Program-made: the position numbers and the translations under genes
Notes under the pieces: model-generated
What the model saw: the letters and a program-made list of their open reading frames with translations, nothing else
Databases searched by the model: none
What the model was told of the DNA's origin: nothing
Origin: a virus
Length of the DNA stretch: 56,740 nucleotides
Virus record (IMG/VR): IMGVR_UViG_3300009285_001317
Location: 1 to 56,740 of that record
Reading direction: 5' to 3' (one strand)
Shown here: one piece after another, positions 31,153 to 38,982 of the stretch
Layout: each line of letters opens with the position of its first letter
How positions within the stretch are numbered: the stretch's first letter is position 1

Positions 31153-31710
31153 ATGAAAATTCTTATAGACCCCGGACACGGTGGAAAAGATTGCGGGGCA
31201 GTTTTCGACCCGACACCCGGTAAGCCCGGCGATGAAGTCGAGGAAGAAGATATAACCCTTGAAGTATCGCTAAAGCTCGGACATAAACTTCAGGAGGGTG
31301 GACACTCAGTTATCTTCACCCGTGACCGTGACACGACCATTTCACCTTCAGGCCGGCTTAACATGATAAACCAGATTCAGCCGGAGATTTTCATTTCGAT
31401 TCACTGTAATGCATCGGTCAACCCCGAGGCTCATGGATGCGAGACGATCTATCGTGACGAGTTCGATGTTCGGCTGGCTCAGTGTATTCAGAAGTCGATG
31501 GTGTTGAATACGGGCATGAGAGATAGAGGAGTGAAGCAGGACGTGAAGGACCTCGGCAGGAGATTGGCCGTGCTGGGAAATCTACAGGTTCCATCGGCCC
31601 TCGTGGAAATTGGCTTCATCTCTAACCCATTAGAGAGAACTATCATGACCGAGAGGAAAGACTTAATCGTGTCGGCGCTGAAGAGCGGCATAGAGGAGTT
31701 TATAGGATAA
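31153..31710 (+). CDS. endolysin, N-acetylmuramoyl-L-alanine amidase (Amidase_3)
   Basis: A 185-residue protein. MKILIDPGHGG places the first zinc His near residue 9, EVEEEDITLEVSLKL the zinc Glu, SIHCNA the second His near 84, and VEIGFISN the catalytic Glu near 152. It cuts the bond between muramic acid and the stem peptide of peptidoglycan to release progeny. No signal peptide, so it needs a holin. ATG 31153 is used; the frame stays open a little upstream. Confidence 0.92.
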   Translation: MKILIDPGHGGKDCGAVFDPTPGKPGDEVEEEDITLEVSLKLGHKLQEGGHSVIFTRDRDTTISPSGRLNMINQIQPEIFISIHCNASVNPEAHGCETIYRDEFDVRLAQCIQKSMVLNTGMRDRGVKQDVKDLGRRLAVLGNLQVPSALVEIGFISNPLERTIMTERKDLIVSALKSGIEEFIG

Positions 31711-31711
31711 G

Positions 31712-32161
31712 ATGCAAACTCTTTATTATAACTGGCTTCACGGATACAAATATAAACTCGCTGACGATTTCATTATCGAGTTGAGCTTTAAACCTGATAG
31801 AGACATCCTCGCGGAGAAAGTCCAGTTTTTTGCATCTGGGCATCTTGTTATCTGTAAAGGATTCATGTGGGACGGGGCAAGTGGGCCTACGATAGACGAC
31901 AAGAGCAATATGAGGGCCGCACTGATCCATGACGCTCTTTATTACCTTATGCGGAAAGGGTTGCTCTCCAAGGAGCAATATCGTGATGATGCAGACCGTG
32001 AGCTAAGGGAAATCTGTAAAACGGATGGCATGTGGTGGTTCCGCGCAAGGTTATGGCTTAGGGCGCTCAGGTTATTCGCTGAAAACGCAGCCAAGGCCCA
32101 TGATGGGGATGAAGAGCAGGATCGAATAATTACAATTGAATATCAAGATTACAATCCTTAA
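31712..32161 (+). CDS. DUF1353 protein
   Basis: A 149-residue protein starting a base after the amidase stop. MWDGASGPTIDDKSNMRAAL, IHDALY is the signature of DUF1353, a small phage family often beside endolysin and holin genes. The conserved Asp and His suggest a metal-bound hydrolase-like site, but no function is established. Likely a lysis-module accessory. Confidence 0.8.
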   Translation: MQTLYYNWLHGYKYKLADDFIIELSFKPDRDILAEKVQFFASGHLVICKGFMWDGASGPTIDDKSNMRAALIHDALYYLMRKGLLSKEQYRDDADRELREICKTDGMWWFRARLWLRALRLFAENAAKAHDGDEEQDRIITIEYQDYNP

Positions 32162-32173
32162 GGGGAGGAAATC

Positions 32174-32551
32174 ATGGATGCCATTACAGCAACCGTATTG
32201 ACAACCGTTCTGAACGACACTGTTAGCCCAATCCTACAGACGGCAATATTGGCAGGTGTCGGGTTTGTTATTACTCGTGTATTCAAGAGACTCGGCATAG
32301 ATATAAACGCTAAGAAGCGGGATCAGGCCGGGAGCATCATTATGGACGCAATCGCGTATGCTCAGGAAGAAACCGAGAAATATAAAAAATCGACAGGCCA
32401 AATATCACCAAAGAAAAAAATAGATTATGCAATCGAGTTCGCTTTAAATCGAATACCGAGAATGTCGCCCAAAGAGGCATCTGACTTAATTCACGCCAAG
32501 CTGGGCCGGACTCCAGGGGTCGGCGCCACCGGAGAGAGGGCGGTAGAATGA
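32174..32551 (+). CDS. holin, LLH-type
   Basis: A 125-residue protein with AGGGGAGG site. The N-terminal part has one hydrophobic stretch (ILQTAILAGVGFVITRVFKR) after a short amphipathic start. Then comes a charged coiled-coil-like domain (KKRDQAGSIIMDAIAYAQEE) of the LLH-holin kind. Holins time lysis by letting the amidase cross the membrane. Position next to the endolysin supports this. Confidence 0.65.
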   Translation: MDAITATVLTTVLNDTVSPILQTAILAGVGFVITRVFKRLGIDINAKKRDQAGSIIMDAIAYAQEETEKYKKSTGQISPKKKIDYAIEFALNRIPRMSPKEASDLIHAKLGRTPGVGATGERAVE

Positions 32552-33126
32552 TAAGCCAGTTAACTGCCAGAGTTCGGTTCGGGGCCGTGATACATAAGGT
32601 CATTAAGCAATATGTCTCGATGGAGAATGAGCATATAATCACAAACTTCATCGAGCAGTGGCAGCATTACAAGGAGTGGAACTTAGAGTATCAGGGAGCA
32701 GAATCTTGGTACTCTCTGAACACTACAGGGATACTGCTATTGAAGAAGTTTTATGACTCATACCTGAACCAGAACCTCACGCCGGTTGTGCAGGAAAATA
32801 GGCTCTTGTATGTGAAAGGTCATAAGACGGCGAGTGCTCAACCTGACCTTATCGCAACGAAGCCGGACAATAGAGTAGTGATAGTGGATTTCAAGTCTGG
32901 TAAAGAGTGGACGCCAGAGAAGGTTGCCACTGAAGAACAACTCACTGAGTACGCCGTGGCGGTCGAGTATACATTGCAGGAGACACCACCGATAGCTGTA
33001 TGCGTTTGTAACCTGGTAGTTGATACTGGAGAGGTCCACTGGATATACGGCGAGAGGGCCGCAGCGCAGATCGAAGAATATAAAAATCGGGAAATCGACC
33101 ATCTGGCGAACTTCCCAACCCCGTAA
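32548..33126 (+). CDS. PD-(D/E)XK nuclease-like protein
   Basis: A 192-residue protein, ATGA-coupled to the holin. SAQPDLIAT (about residues 92-100) and VVIVDFKSGKEW (about 107-118) give the D...DxK catalytic strands, and ATEEQLTEYAVAVEY the following Q-x-x-x-Y helix of RecB-type nucleases. The second such nuclease in the window. Why it sits between lysis and protease genes is unclear. Confidence 0.7.
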   Translation: MISQLTARVRFGAVIHKVIKQYVSMENEHIITNFIEQWQHYKEWNLEYQGAESWYSLNTTGILLLKKFYDSYLNQNLTPVVQENRLLYVKGHKTASAQPDLIATKPDNRVVIVDFKSGKEWTPEKVATEEQLTEYAVAVEYTLQETPPIAVCVCNLVVDTGEVHWIYGERAAAQIEEYKNREIDHLANFPTP

Positions 33127-33136
33127 GGAGATAAAT

Positions 33137-34075
33137 ATGGAAGCAATGAACCGTGCGATATTGAGTTATTTGCAGAGGCAGGCATGGGCGTTAGACGAGC
33201 ATGTCCTTGATTCAATATACCATGTGATATGCACGAAGAGTTTCGGCCAAGGCGTTGACATAAAGGCAGTTGAGGAGGCGATGGGTCGTGAGCTCAAGAA
33301 TACTTATCAGGTCCAGGCCAAGGGAAGCGTGATGGTTCTGCCGGTTCACGGGATCGTGGGCAAAAGGATGAACCTTATTTCCTACTACAGTGGGGGTGTA
33401 AGTACAGATCTCCTGAAAAGAGATATCGCCGCAGCATTGAACAATCCCGAAGTTGATGCGCTTGTCCTTGACGTGGATAGTCCTGGGGGAACGATCTCCG
33501 GGGTACTCGAGCTTGCTGACTTCATACATGCCAACCGGGGGCAGAAACCTATTATTGCTCACGCGAACGAACTCATGGCTTCTGCGGCCTATTGGATAGG
33601 GAGCGCCGCCGACAAGGTGTATGCGAGCAAGACGGCCAACGTAGGGAGTATCGGTGTCTATATGAGGCATTACGATTTCTCGAAGTACCTTGAGAAGGAA
33701 GGGATTAAACCGACATATATTTTTGCCGGCAAGTATAAGACTATCGGCAACCAGGATGAAGAATTAAAGGGGAGAGAGCGTAATATCTTCCAGGACGAGG
33801 TTGATGCTCTCTATACGATGTTCGTTGACAGCGTAGTTAAAAACCGGGGGATATCCAGAGGGAAGGTAGAGGAAGACGCGCTTGCGTTACTGGCTCAACC
33901 CGCGTTGGACAGGGGGCTGATAGACGGTATCATGACATTTGAAGAGGCTGTTCAAAAGGCTGGGGAAATGGCCACGGAAAAGAAAGATGCAGAGAAGAAA
34001 CAAAATAAGTTCTTCAGTACCGCAACTAAACTCAGCGAAGAAGCAGATGCGCTAATCGCTAAATATAGCAGTTAA
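33137..34075 (+). CDS. S49-family prohead protease
   Basis: A 312-residue protein. VMVLPVHGIVGKRMN, LVLDVDSPGGTISGV, ELMASAAYWIGSAADKVYA (catalytic Ser near 149) and AGKYKTIGNQDEEL (catalytic Lys near 200) define the SppA/ClpP-like S49 fold used by phages as a capsid maturation protease. Its C-terminal basic tail could bind scaffold. Directly before scaffold, decoration protein and capsid. Confidence 0.88.
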   Translation: MEAMNRAILSYLQRQAWALDEHVLDSIYHVICTKSFGQGVDIKAVEEAMGRELKNTYQVQAKGSVMVLPVHGIVGKRMNLISYYSGGVSTDLLKRDIAAALNNPEVDALVLDVDSPGGTISGVLELADFIHANRGQKPIIAHANELMASAAYWIGSAADKVYASKTANVGSIGVYMRHYDFSKYLEKEGIKPTYIFAGKYKTIGNQDEELKGRERNIFQDEVDALYTMFVDSVVKNRGISRGKVEEDALALLAQPALDRGLIDGIMTFEEAVQKAGEMATEKKDAEKKQNKFFSTATKLSEEADALIAKYSS

Positions 34076-34110
34076 TCTATCAACCCGATACTGGGTAAAA
34101 AGGAGGAATT

Positions 34111-34647
34111 ATGGATTACGAAAAACTCTACAAGGATCTCGAGCCTAAGTTCGCAACTCTCTCAGGGAGCCTTGAGAAAATGAGTACGGACAACACGGCG
34201 CTAAAGGCAAGGGTTCTTGAACTCGAAGGTTTCGAGAAAAAAGTTACCGAACTTCAGGGTCAGGTCACAACCTTGACCGAGACAAACAAGACAATGGAAA
34301 AAGACCTGGCTATCGCGACTACCAATGCACAGACAAAGGAGAACGAGATCGAGGCCGAGAAGGTTACAACAAAAGTCCTTTCTACATCGAGCCTCCCGGA
34401 AGGCTTACACGGCAAGGTAAAAGGACATGTTGACCATACGAAGTTCAAGACTGAGGCCGGCACTCTCGACAAGGAGAAGTTCACCACGGCATTCACGGCA
34501 GAGGTAAAGGACTGGGAAGGTAAACTGAAAGGCAAGGGCGGAGATATCGGCGGCGGAGACGCAAAGGTAGAAGGGGAGACGGACTCCAGGACCGAGAAAC
34601 GCGGCTTCTGGAAAAAGGCTCTCAACGGCGACAAAGGTAAAAAATAA
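34111..34647 (+). CDS. scaffold-like protein
   Basis: A 178-residue protein. The N-terminal half is a coiled coil (LKARVLELEGFEKKVTELQG and on), the C-terminal is charged and Gly/Asp/Lys-rich, as usual for capsid scaffolds cleaved by the protease encoded just upstream. AAGGAGG site. A short ACCC/GGGT hairpin lies just before it. Function inferred from order (protease, scaffold, decoration, capsid). Confidence 0.65.
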   Translation: MDYEKLYKDLEPKFATLSGSLEKMSTDNTALKARVLELEGFEKKVTELQGQVTTLTETNKTMEKDLAIATTNAQTKENEIEAEKVTTKVLSTSSLPEGLHGKVKGHVDHTKFKTEAGTLDKEKFTTAFTAEVKDWEGKLKGKGGDIGGGDAKVEGETDSRTEKRGFWKKALNGDKGKK

Positions 34648-34681
34648 AAATCGTTAACCCCATAAAAGGAGGAACAAAAAA

Positions 34682-35266
34682 ATGGAACAGCAGGGTGCTT
34701 CATACGTAGGGAAGACTACAGATTCCCAGCTTATTTCGAGCACAGGGATGACCAGCTTTACGCCGGTTGTCATTGTAGGCGCTCAGGCGGCAACTTATCC
34801 CAAGGGGGCCGCGATGAAAGACAGCGCAACGGCAGGGCTCAGGGAGAGGTATACAAACGGTGAGGTGGTTTCGGCAGAGGAGGTGTCTGCATCCGCAAAC
34901 GGCACCGACCTCGTATTCGACCTCGCTAACTCAGGAGTAGACAGGGACACCCTTGTAGGATACGTGGACGGAATTGAAACGGCGTGTCAGTTGCTTGCAG
35001 GGACCGGGACCAATGGCGTAGACCAGATTCTCTTTGCAGTGGCTCCAGCAGGGGCAACAGCGGTTTCTGCCGACTACACCGTGAAACCTGTATTCACTGG
35101 CGCCTGCATCTTGGCCGAGGCTGTAACAACCACGGCTGCGGGTGGCAACGTAACGACCAACGGCTTTATCGAGGGCAACATCGACCTCAGTATGGTTCTT
35201 GATTCATCTGGAGTCGAAGTTGACAGTTATTTCAAAGATGCACTTCCGAAAGTACGGTTTGAATAA
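34682..35266 (+). CDS. head decoration protein-like
   Basis: A 194-residue protein, Ala/Thr/Gly/Val-rich, between scaffold and capsid. The N-terminal Met-Glu-Gln part leads to a beta-rich body. VFTGACILAEAVTTTAAGGN and GFIEGNIDL resemble lambda gpD-type decoration trimers. It probably binds the capsid exterior to stabilise it. The position supports this more than the sequence. Confidence 0.65.
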   Translation: MEQQGASYVGKTTDSQLISSTGMTSFTPVVIVGAQAATYPKGAAMKDSATAGLRERYTNGEVVSAEEVSASANGTDLVFDLANSGVDRDTLVGYVDGIETACQLLAGTGTNGVDQILFAVAPAGATAVSADYTVKPVFTGACILAEAVTTTAAGGNVTTNGFIEGNIDLSMVLDSSGVEVDSYFKDALPKVRFE

Positions 35267-35292
35267 TTAAACAATATTGAAATGGGTAAGAG

Positions 35293-35323
35293 AACCTGAT
35301 CGAGTCAATTGGTCAGGTTTTTT
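35293..35323 (+). terminator. terminator-like hairpin before the major capsid gene
   Basis: Stem AACCTGATC (35293-35301) with GGTCAGGTT (35311-35319), loop of 9, followed by TTTT (T-run 35318-35323). It stands 25 bases before the capsid ATG. The stem core CCTGA/TCAGG and the T-tail match the hairpin before the tail tube gene at 47771. Confidence 0.7.
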
Positions 35324-35348
35324 ATTGCCCGGCAAAAAAGGAGGATAT

Positions 35349-36605
35349 ATGCCGTTAGAAGACATTCAGGCATTGATGGACGAAATCACGGATGCTGTCC
35401 CTGAGAAGTCCGACAAGAGCAACTTGCTCTATGTGAGCAAATTCGAGGGTAAGGCGACCCAGGTGGCCCTCAATGAAATTTCATGGGTTGTGAACGAAGA
35501 AAGCTATGGTATTGCGCCGATAGTTTCTTCGATGCAGAACTCACCTACTGCACCGCAGGGAACCTACGGACAGTGGAAGTCCGGAGGTATTGAATCCAGA
35601 CACATTAAACCCTTCACCAGAGATGAGCTTCAGAACATCCTGACACCGGATGCGAAAAAGAGAATCAGTGAGGCTCACCACCTCGAAAGGGAAGCGATCA
35701 ATTCTGTCGAAAGACAGTACAGGCTGATCGAGTATGTCGCTCACTGCGTAACAGCCAGGGGCTCCCTGACATATGTTGACAACCAGGCCAATAATCGGAA
35801 GAAGGTCAGTATGTCTTTCCCGATTCTCACGAAGACTGCAACCTCAACATGGGCCACGGCAAGTAACGATATCGTCACCCAGATGGAATCGTGGCTTGAC
35901 CATTATGCTCTTGTCGGCAATGGGAGGCCGAAGGCTATCCGTATGACCACGAAGGTCTGGAGGTACATCAGAGACAATACCGCGATCAAAACATACATCA
36001 ATAACGTGCTAAGAATCGGCAAAGGTGATTTCCTCGGTGGAGTTGTTACCCCTCAGATTGTATGCGATGCGTTCAACTGGCCCCCGATTGAGATCTACGA
36101 CGAGAGGTGTCCGCTGGAGTTCACCGTAGCCGCCGCTGTAACAGGTGGTGCCGGTGCAGCCACAATCACACTGAAGGACGGGACATTCGGACTGAACGTG
36201 GGCGATGACATCATGGTCGGGTATAATTCGACGTTAGGAACGTACACGAAGGCCGTGGCAATCACAGCCGTTACCGATGGAGTAAGTATCGTTACTGCGG
36301 CGCTGTTATCTGGGACTGACATTGCCGCCGATGAGAAGATCCACGCAAAACCGTACTTCTTCCCGAGCGACCGGATACTCTTCGTTCCCAACGAGGATTC
36401 GACCAGCAACATCGAGTTCATAAGGATGCCGTTCGGTATATCTGTTAGCGGCAGCAACGTCCAGATACTCGACAGGTATGGCATCTACATGGATGCTTTC
36501 GCGGGGTCCGTTGAACCAGACCTCGTTGTTTTTAAAAGGTTTTGGGATCGCTTCGCGTTCCGCATCAATCCAAGAGCTTATATGTCTTGTGATGTAATTG
36601 TCTAA
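35349..36605 (+). CDS. major capsid protein (lambda E-like)
   Basis: A 418-residue protein. The first 260 residues have the HK97-fold layout of the lambda-E-type capsid (IDRKPFTRDEL-like SRHIKPFTRDELQNILTPDA and VERQYRLIEYVAHCV). About residues 258-335 form an inserted beta domain (KDGTFGLNVGDDIMVGYNST), and the final IRMPFGISVSGSNVQILDRY leads to the end. ATG 35349 follows AAGGAGG. A frame extension to 35277 covers the hairpin and is not used. Forms the procapsid shell. Confidence 0.85.
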   Translation: MPLEDIQALMDEITDAVPEKSDKSNLLYVSKFEGKATQVALNEISWVVNEESYGIAPIVSSMQNSPTAPQGTYGQWKSGGIESRHIKPFTRDELQNILTPDAKKRISEAHHLEREAINSVERQYRLIEYVAHCVTARGSLTYVDNQANNRKKVSMSFPILTKTATSTWATASNDIVTQMESWLDHYALVGNGRPKAIRMTTKVWRYIRDNTAIKTYINNVLRIGKGDFLGGVVTPQIVCDAFNWPPIEIYDERCPLEFTVAAAVTGGAGAATITLKDGTFGLNVGDDIMVGYNSTLGTYTKAVAITAVTDGVSIVTAALLSGTDIAADEKIHAKPYFFPSDRILFVPNEDSTSNIEFIRMPFGISVSGSNVQILDRYGIYMDAFAGSVEPDLVVFKRFWDRFAFRINPRAYMSCDVIV

Positions 36606-36614
36606 GATGAAATC

Positions 36615-36662
36615 GCATAGGCAGAAAGAGGGTAAGCGTCCTTTACTCCTTTCTGCCTATGC
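36615..36662 (+). other. long perfect hairpin after capsid gene
   Basis: A 14-bp perfect stem GCATAGGCAGAAAG (36615-36628) with CTTTCTGCCTATGC (36649-36662) and a partly paired loop. No T-run follows, so it is more like an RNA processing or stability element at the 3' end of the capsid message than an intrinsic terminator. It also borders the inserted HNH gene. Confidence 0.55.
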
Positions 36663-36680
36663 AAGATTACGGGGAGGTCG

Positions 36681-37448
36681 ATGCGGCAGAATTATAGTCA
36701 TTCTATAGAGACTAAACGAAAGATGAGTGAATCCCATAAAGGGAGAGTTTTTTCTGAGGAACATCGACGGAAGTTAAGTGAAGCACAGAAAAGAATAGGG
36801 ACCAGACCTCCTTCAAGGTCTGGGATTAAAACTTCAGAGGAAACAAAAAGAAAAATCAGCGAGGGGAATAAGGGTAAAGTTATATCGGAAGCGCAACGGA
36901 AACAAATAAGTGAAAGGATGAAAGGTAATGTTCCTTCAGGAGAGACAAAAGAAAAGCGCAGATTGAAACGGAAGGATTACAAACCCACAGAGGAGACATG
37001 TAGGAAAATAAGTGAAAGTTTAAAAGGTCGTCCAATGTCTGATAAAGCCCGTGCTGCTTTATCATTTAAAGGCAGAAAGCATTCAGTAGAGACACGCAAT
37101 AAACTGCGAGAATAACACATCGGTAAACAGAAAGGCGACAAAAACCCAGCATGGCGAGGGGGAACTTCGTTTGAACCTTACGGGTTGGAGTTCAATGAAG
37201 ATTTAAAAGAAGTAATAAGAAACAGGGACCGACGCAAATGTGTGATATGTGAAAAGACGGAGTTGAAAAATGGGAAAGCCTTACCCATACATCACATTGA
37301 TTATGTGAAAACTAATAATAACCCAAACAATCTTGTGTCTCTATGTCGCACATGTCATAGCAGAACAAATCATAACAGGGAGCACTGGATTCAATTCTTT
37401 AAGGGGAGAACTTTAAAATGGAAAAGACAGTCAAACAGAAAAAAGTAA
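36681..37448 (+). pseudogene. HNH homing endonuclease with NUMOD3 repeats, interrupted by a stop
   Basis: The frame starts at ATG 36681 after GGGGAGG. Repeated NUMOD3-type DNA-binding motifs ([13 protein letters not shown] and similar) run to a TAA at 37113. The same frame continues, without a shift, HIGKQKGDKNPAWRGG and the HNH core (CVICE...LPIHHIDYVKTNNNPNNL...CRTCH) to 37448. So one in-frame nonsense codon separates DNA binding from nuclease. The last 31 bases overlap the next gene. Looks like a decaying selfish element. Confidence 0.8.
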
Positions 37449-37702
37449 TTAACCACCACTGGGGGCTTTGTGATGCAAAGGGGCAGGATTTCCCCGTGGG
37501 AGTTCCAATCGACGGGACACCTGAACTCATTGCCCTGGCCAAGAGCGGGAAGCAGAGAAACGGCAAGGTCATGGTGACGTTTGTTGAAGAAGCCCCAACC
37601 TTAGACAGTGCCGAAATAATGATGCCGTTTGAGGGCGACGTTGAGATCGCCCAGGAACACAAGCAGCCCGCAGTAAAAGCACCGGAGAAAGCGAATGGCT
37701 AA
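37418..37702 (+). CDS. unknown small head protein
   Basis: A 94-residue protein, ATG 37418 behind AAGGGGAGA. Acidic, with a short beta segment (NGKVMVTFVEEAPTLDSAEI). It is probably a capsid or neck accessory by position. It overlaps the next gene by 8 bases. Not recognised. Confidence 0.6.
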   Translation: MEKTVKQKKVINHHWGLCDAKGQDFPVGVPIDGTPELIALAKSGKQRNGKVMVTFVEEAPTLDSAEIMMPFEGDVEIAQEHKQPAVKAPEKANG

Positions 37703-38168
37703 AGTCTTCACAGTCGCCGAGATGCAGAGCATGGTTCTTGACCGGATAAATAAGATCAAGAAACTGAGCACTGTGTTTACCCAACCCGAGTCGGTAGATG
37801 CCTACGATGCGGCGGTAAGGGAATGCGGGTTCTCTGTGCCTGTGACTGGGGATGACGATATCAACCTGAAGAACGAGTGGCTCATCAAAAGGATGGGCTT
37901 CTGGTTTTACTACATGGTCCGCGAGCGCCACCTTCTGTTGGTGGACTCCGGAGATATCAAGGCGTCAGAGATAGTTAAGAACCTGACGAAGATACTTGAC
38001 GGGTTCAACGCTGAGTTCGAGAAGGCGAAGACGAGTGACACGACGAGCTTTTTATTCACCGAGGCTGGGAATGTGTTCGGCAGTGATCCGATGGTTCTAC
38101 CGTCAGGGTTCGTGAACGACAGCATCGGTGAAGACATTACGACATATGATACGAGTCTATTAGGATGA
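37695..38168 (+). CDS. head-tail connector-like protein
   Basis: A 157-residue, helical protein. VAEMQSMVLDRINKIKKLST and NEWLIKRMGFWFYYMVRERH suggest a helical bundle. It follows the capsid gene in the usual order of connector proteins of lambda-like phages (capsid, connector, stopper, tail completion). Assigned from order only. Confidence 0.5.
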   Translation: MAKVFTVAEMQSMVLDRINKIKKLSTVFTQPESVDAYDAAVRECGFSVPVTGDDDINLKNEWLIKRMGFWFYYMVRERHLLLVDSGDIKASEIVKNLTKILDGFNAEFEKAKTSDTTSFLFTEAGNVFGSDPMVLPSGFVNDSIGEDITTYDTSLLG

Positions 38169-38386
38169 AAGAACTCTCAGTATTGGCTGATATCCGGGAG
38201 GCGCTGGGATGTGGGCATAAGCCAATGCAAGATGAACTGGTCGTGAAAGTGAAGCAGCTTGTTAAGGTAGCAGGGGTTCTGGAAGTGGAACATGCCGAGA
38301 TTCAAAAGTTCATGGCGGGGTTCGGGAAAGAAAAGAAATGTGGCTGTGACGCCTGCTGCACAATACGGGAGATATTCAAGAAATGA
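38165..38386 (+). CDS. small Cys-rich protein
   Basis: A 73-residue protein, ATGA-coupled to its neighbours on both sides. A helical body with a Cys cluster CGCDACC near residue 60 that may bind metal. Not recognised. Located among head-tail joining genes. Confidence 0.6.
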   Translation: MKELSVLADIREALGCGHKPMQDELVVKVKQLVKVAGVLEVEHAEIQKFMAGFGKEKKCGCDACCTIREIFKK

Positions 38387-38982
38387 TTTTAGACCCTGAA
38401 ATCGAGCTCGCGGGGGTACCTTGTGAGATAGTACGCACAGGGGGCAACCTGACAACATATATCGTGTCGGCCAGTATTGGGCGCGTGGCTGGCAAGTTCA
38501 GGGCCAACCCGGAGGAGATACATCAGAACGGATATCTTCTACCGACAGACTGCGGCGCTGTAATTGGAGATCTCTTTCTGAAGGATGGAGAATACTATCT
38601 CCTCATGACCTTCGAGAAGATGTACGACAATGGGGAGCATTCCTGCTACCGGGGGCAGTTGTTTAAATGTAACTCGGTCGTGGACGTTTATTATTACAGC
38701 GACGCGACGAAGAAACATACGACACTGCATGAGTCCGGCGTCCATTGTCTCATTACTCAGTCGCGGTTGAGCGAGATCAACGAAGACAAGGCGTACATGA
38801 TGAGGGATTACCGAGGCCGGACCCAGCCTTTTAATTTCTATGCTCAGGAGTCATGTGGGATACTGGGCGAAGGGAAGACAATTATAGTAGACCAGGACTC
38901 GAGACGCTTCAGGGTCTTGAAAGACTTCAACCCTTTCATTGCTGACAATATTTTAACCACAGCGGTTGAGTGGGAGAACTGA
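38383..38982 (+). CDS. unknown head-tail region protein
   Basis: A 199-residue protein, ATGA-coupled. Beta-rich with several cysteines (PCEIVRTGGNLTTYIVSASI, YYYSDATKKHTTLHESG). In position of a head-tail joining or stopper protein. I do not recognise a family. The stop TGA overlaps the next start. Confidence 0.55.
   Translation: MILDPEIELAGVPCEIVRTGGNLTTYIVSASIGRVAGKFRANPEEIHQNGYLLPTDCGAVIGDLFLKDGEYYLLMTFEKMYDNGEHSCYRGQLFKCNSVVDVYYYSDATKKHTTLHESGVHCLITQSRLSEINEDKAYMMRDYRGRTQPFNFYAQESCGILGEGKTIIVDQDSRRFRVLKDFNPFIADNILTTAVEWEN

Noticed and set aside
37113-37115. Evidence for a changed genetic code (TAA read as an amino acid)
   Set aside because: Many other genes in the window end properly with TAA in coupled overlaps; a single nonsense codon in a selfish gene is the simpler reading.
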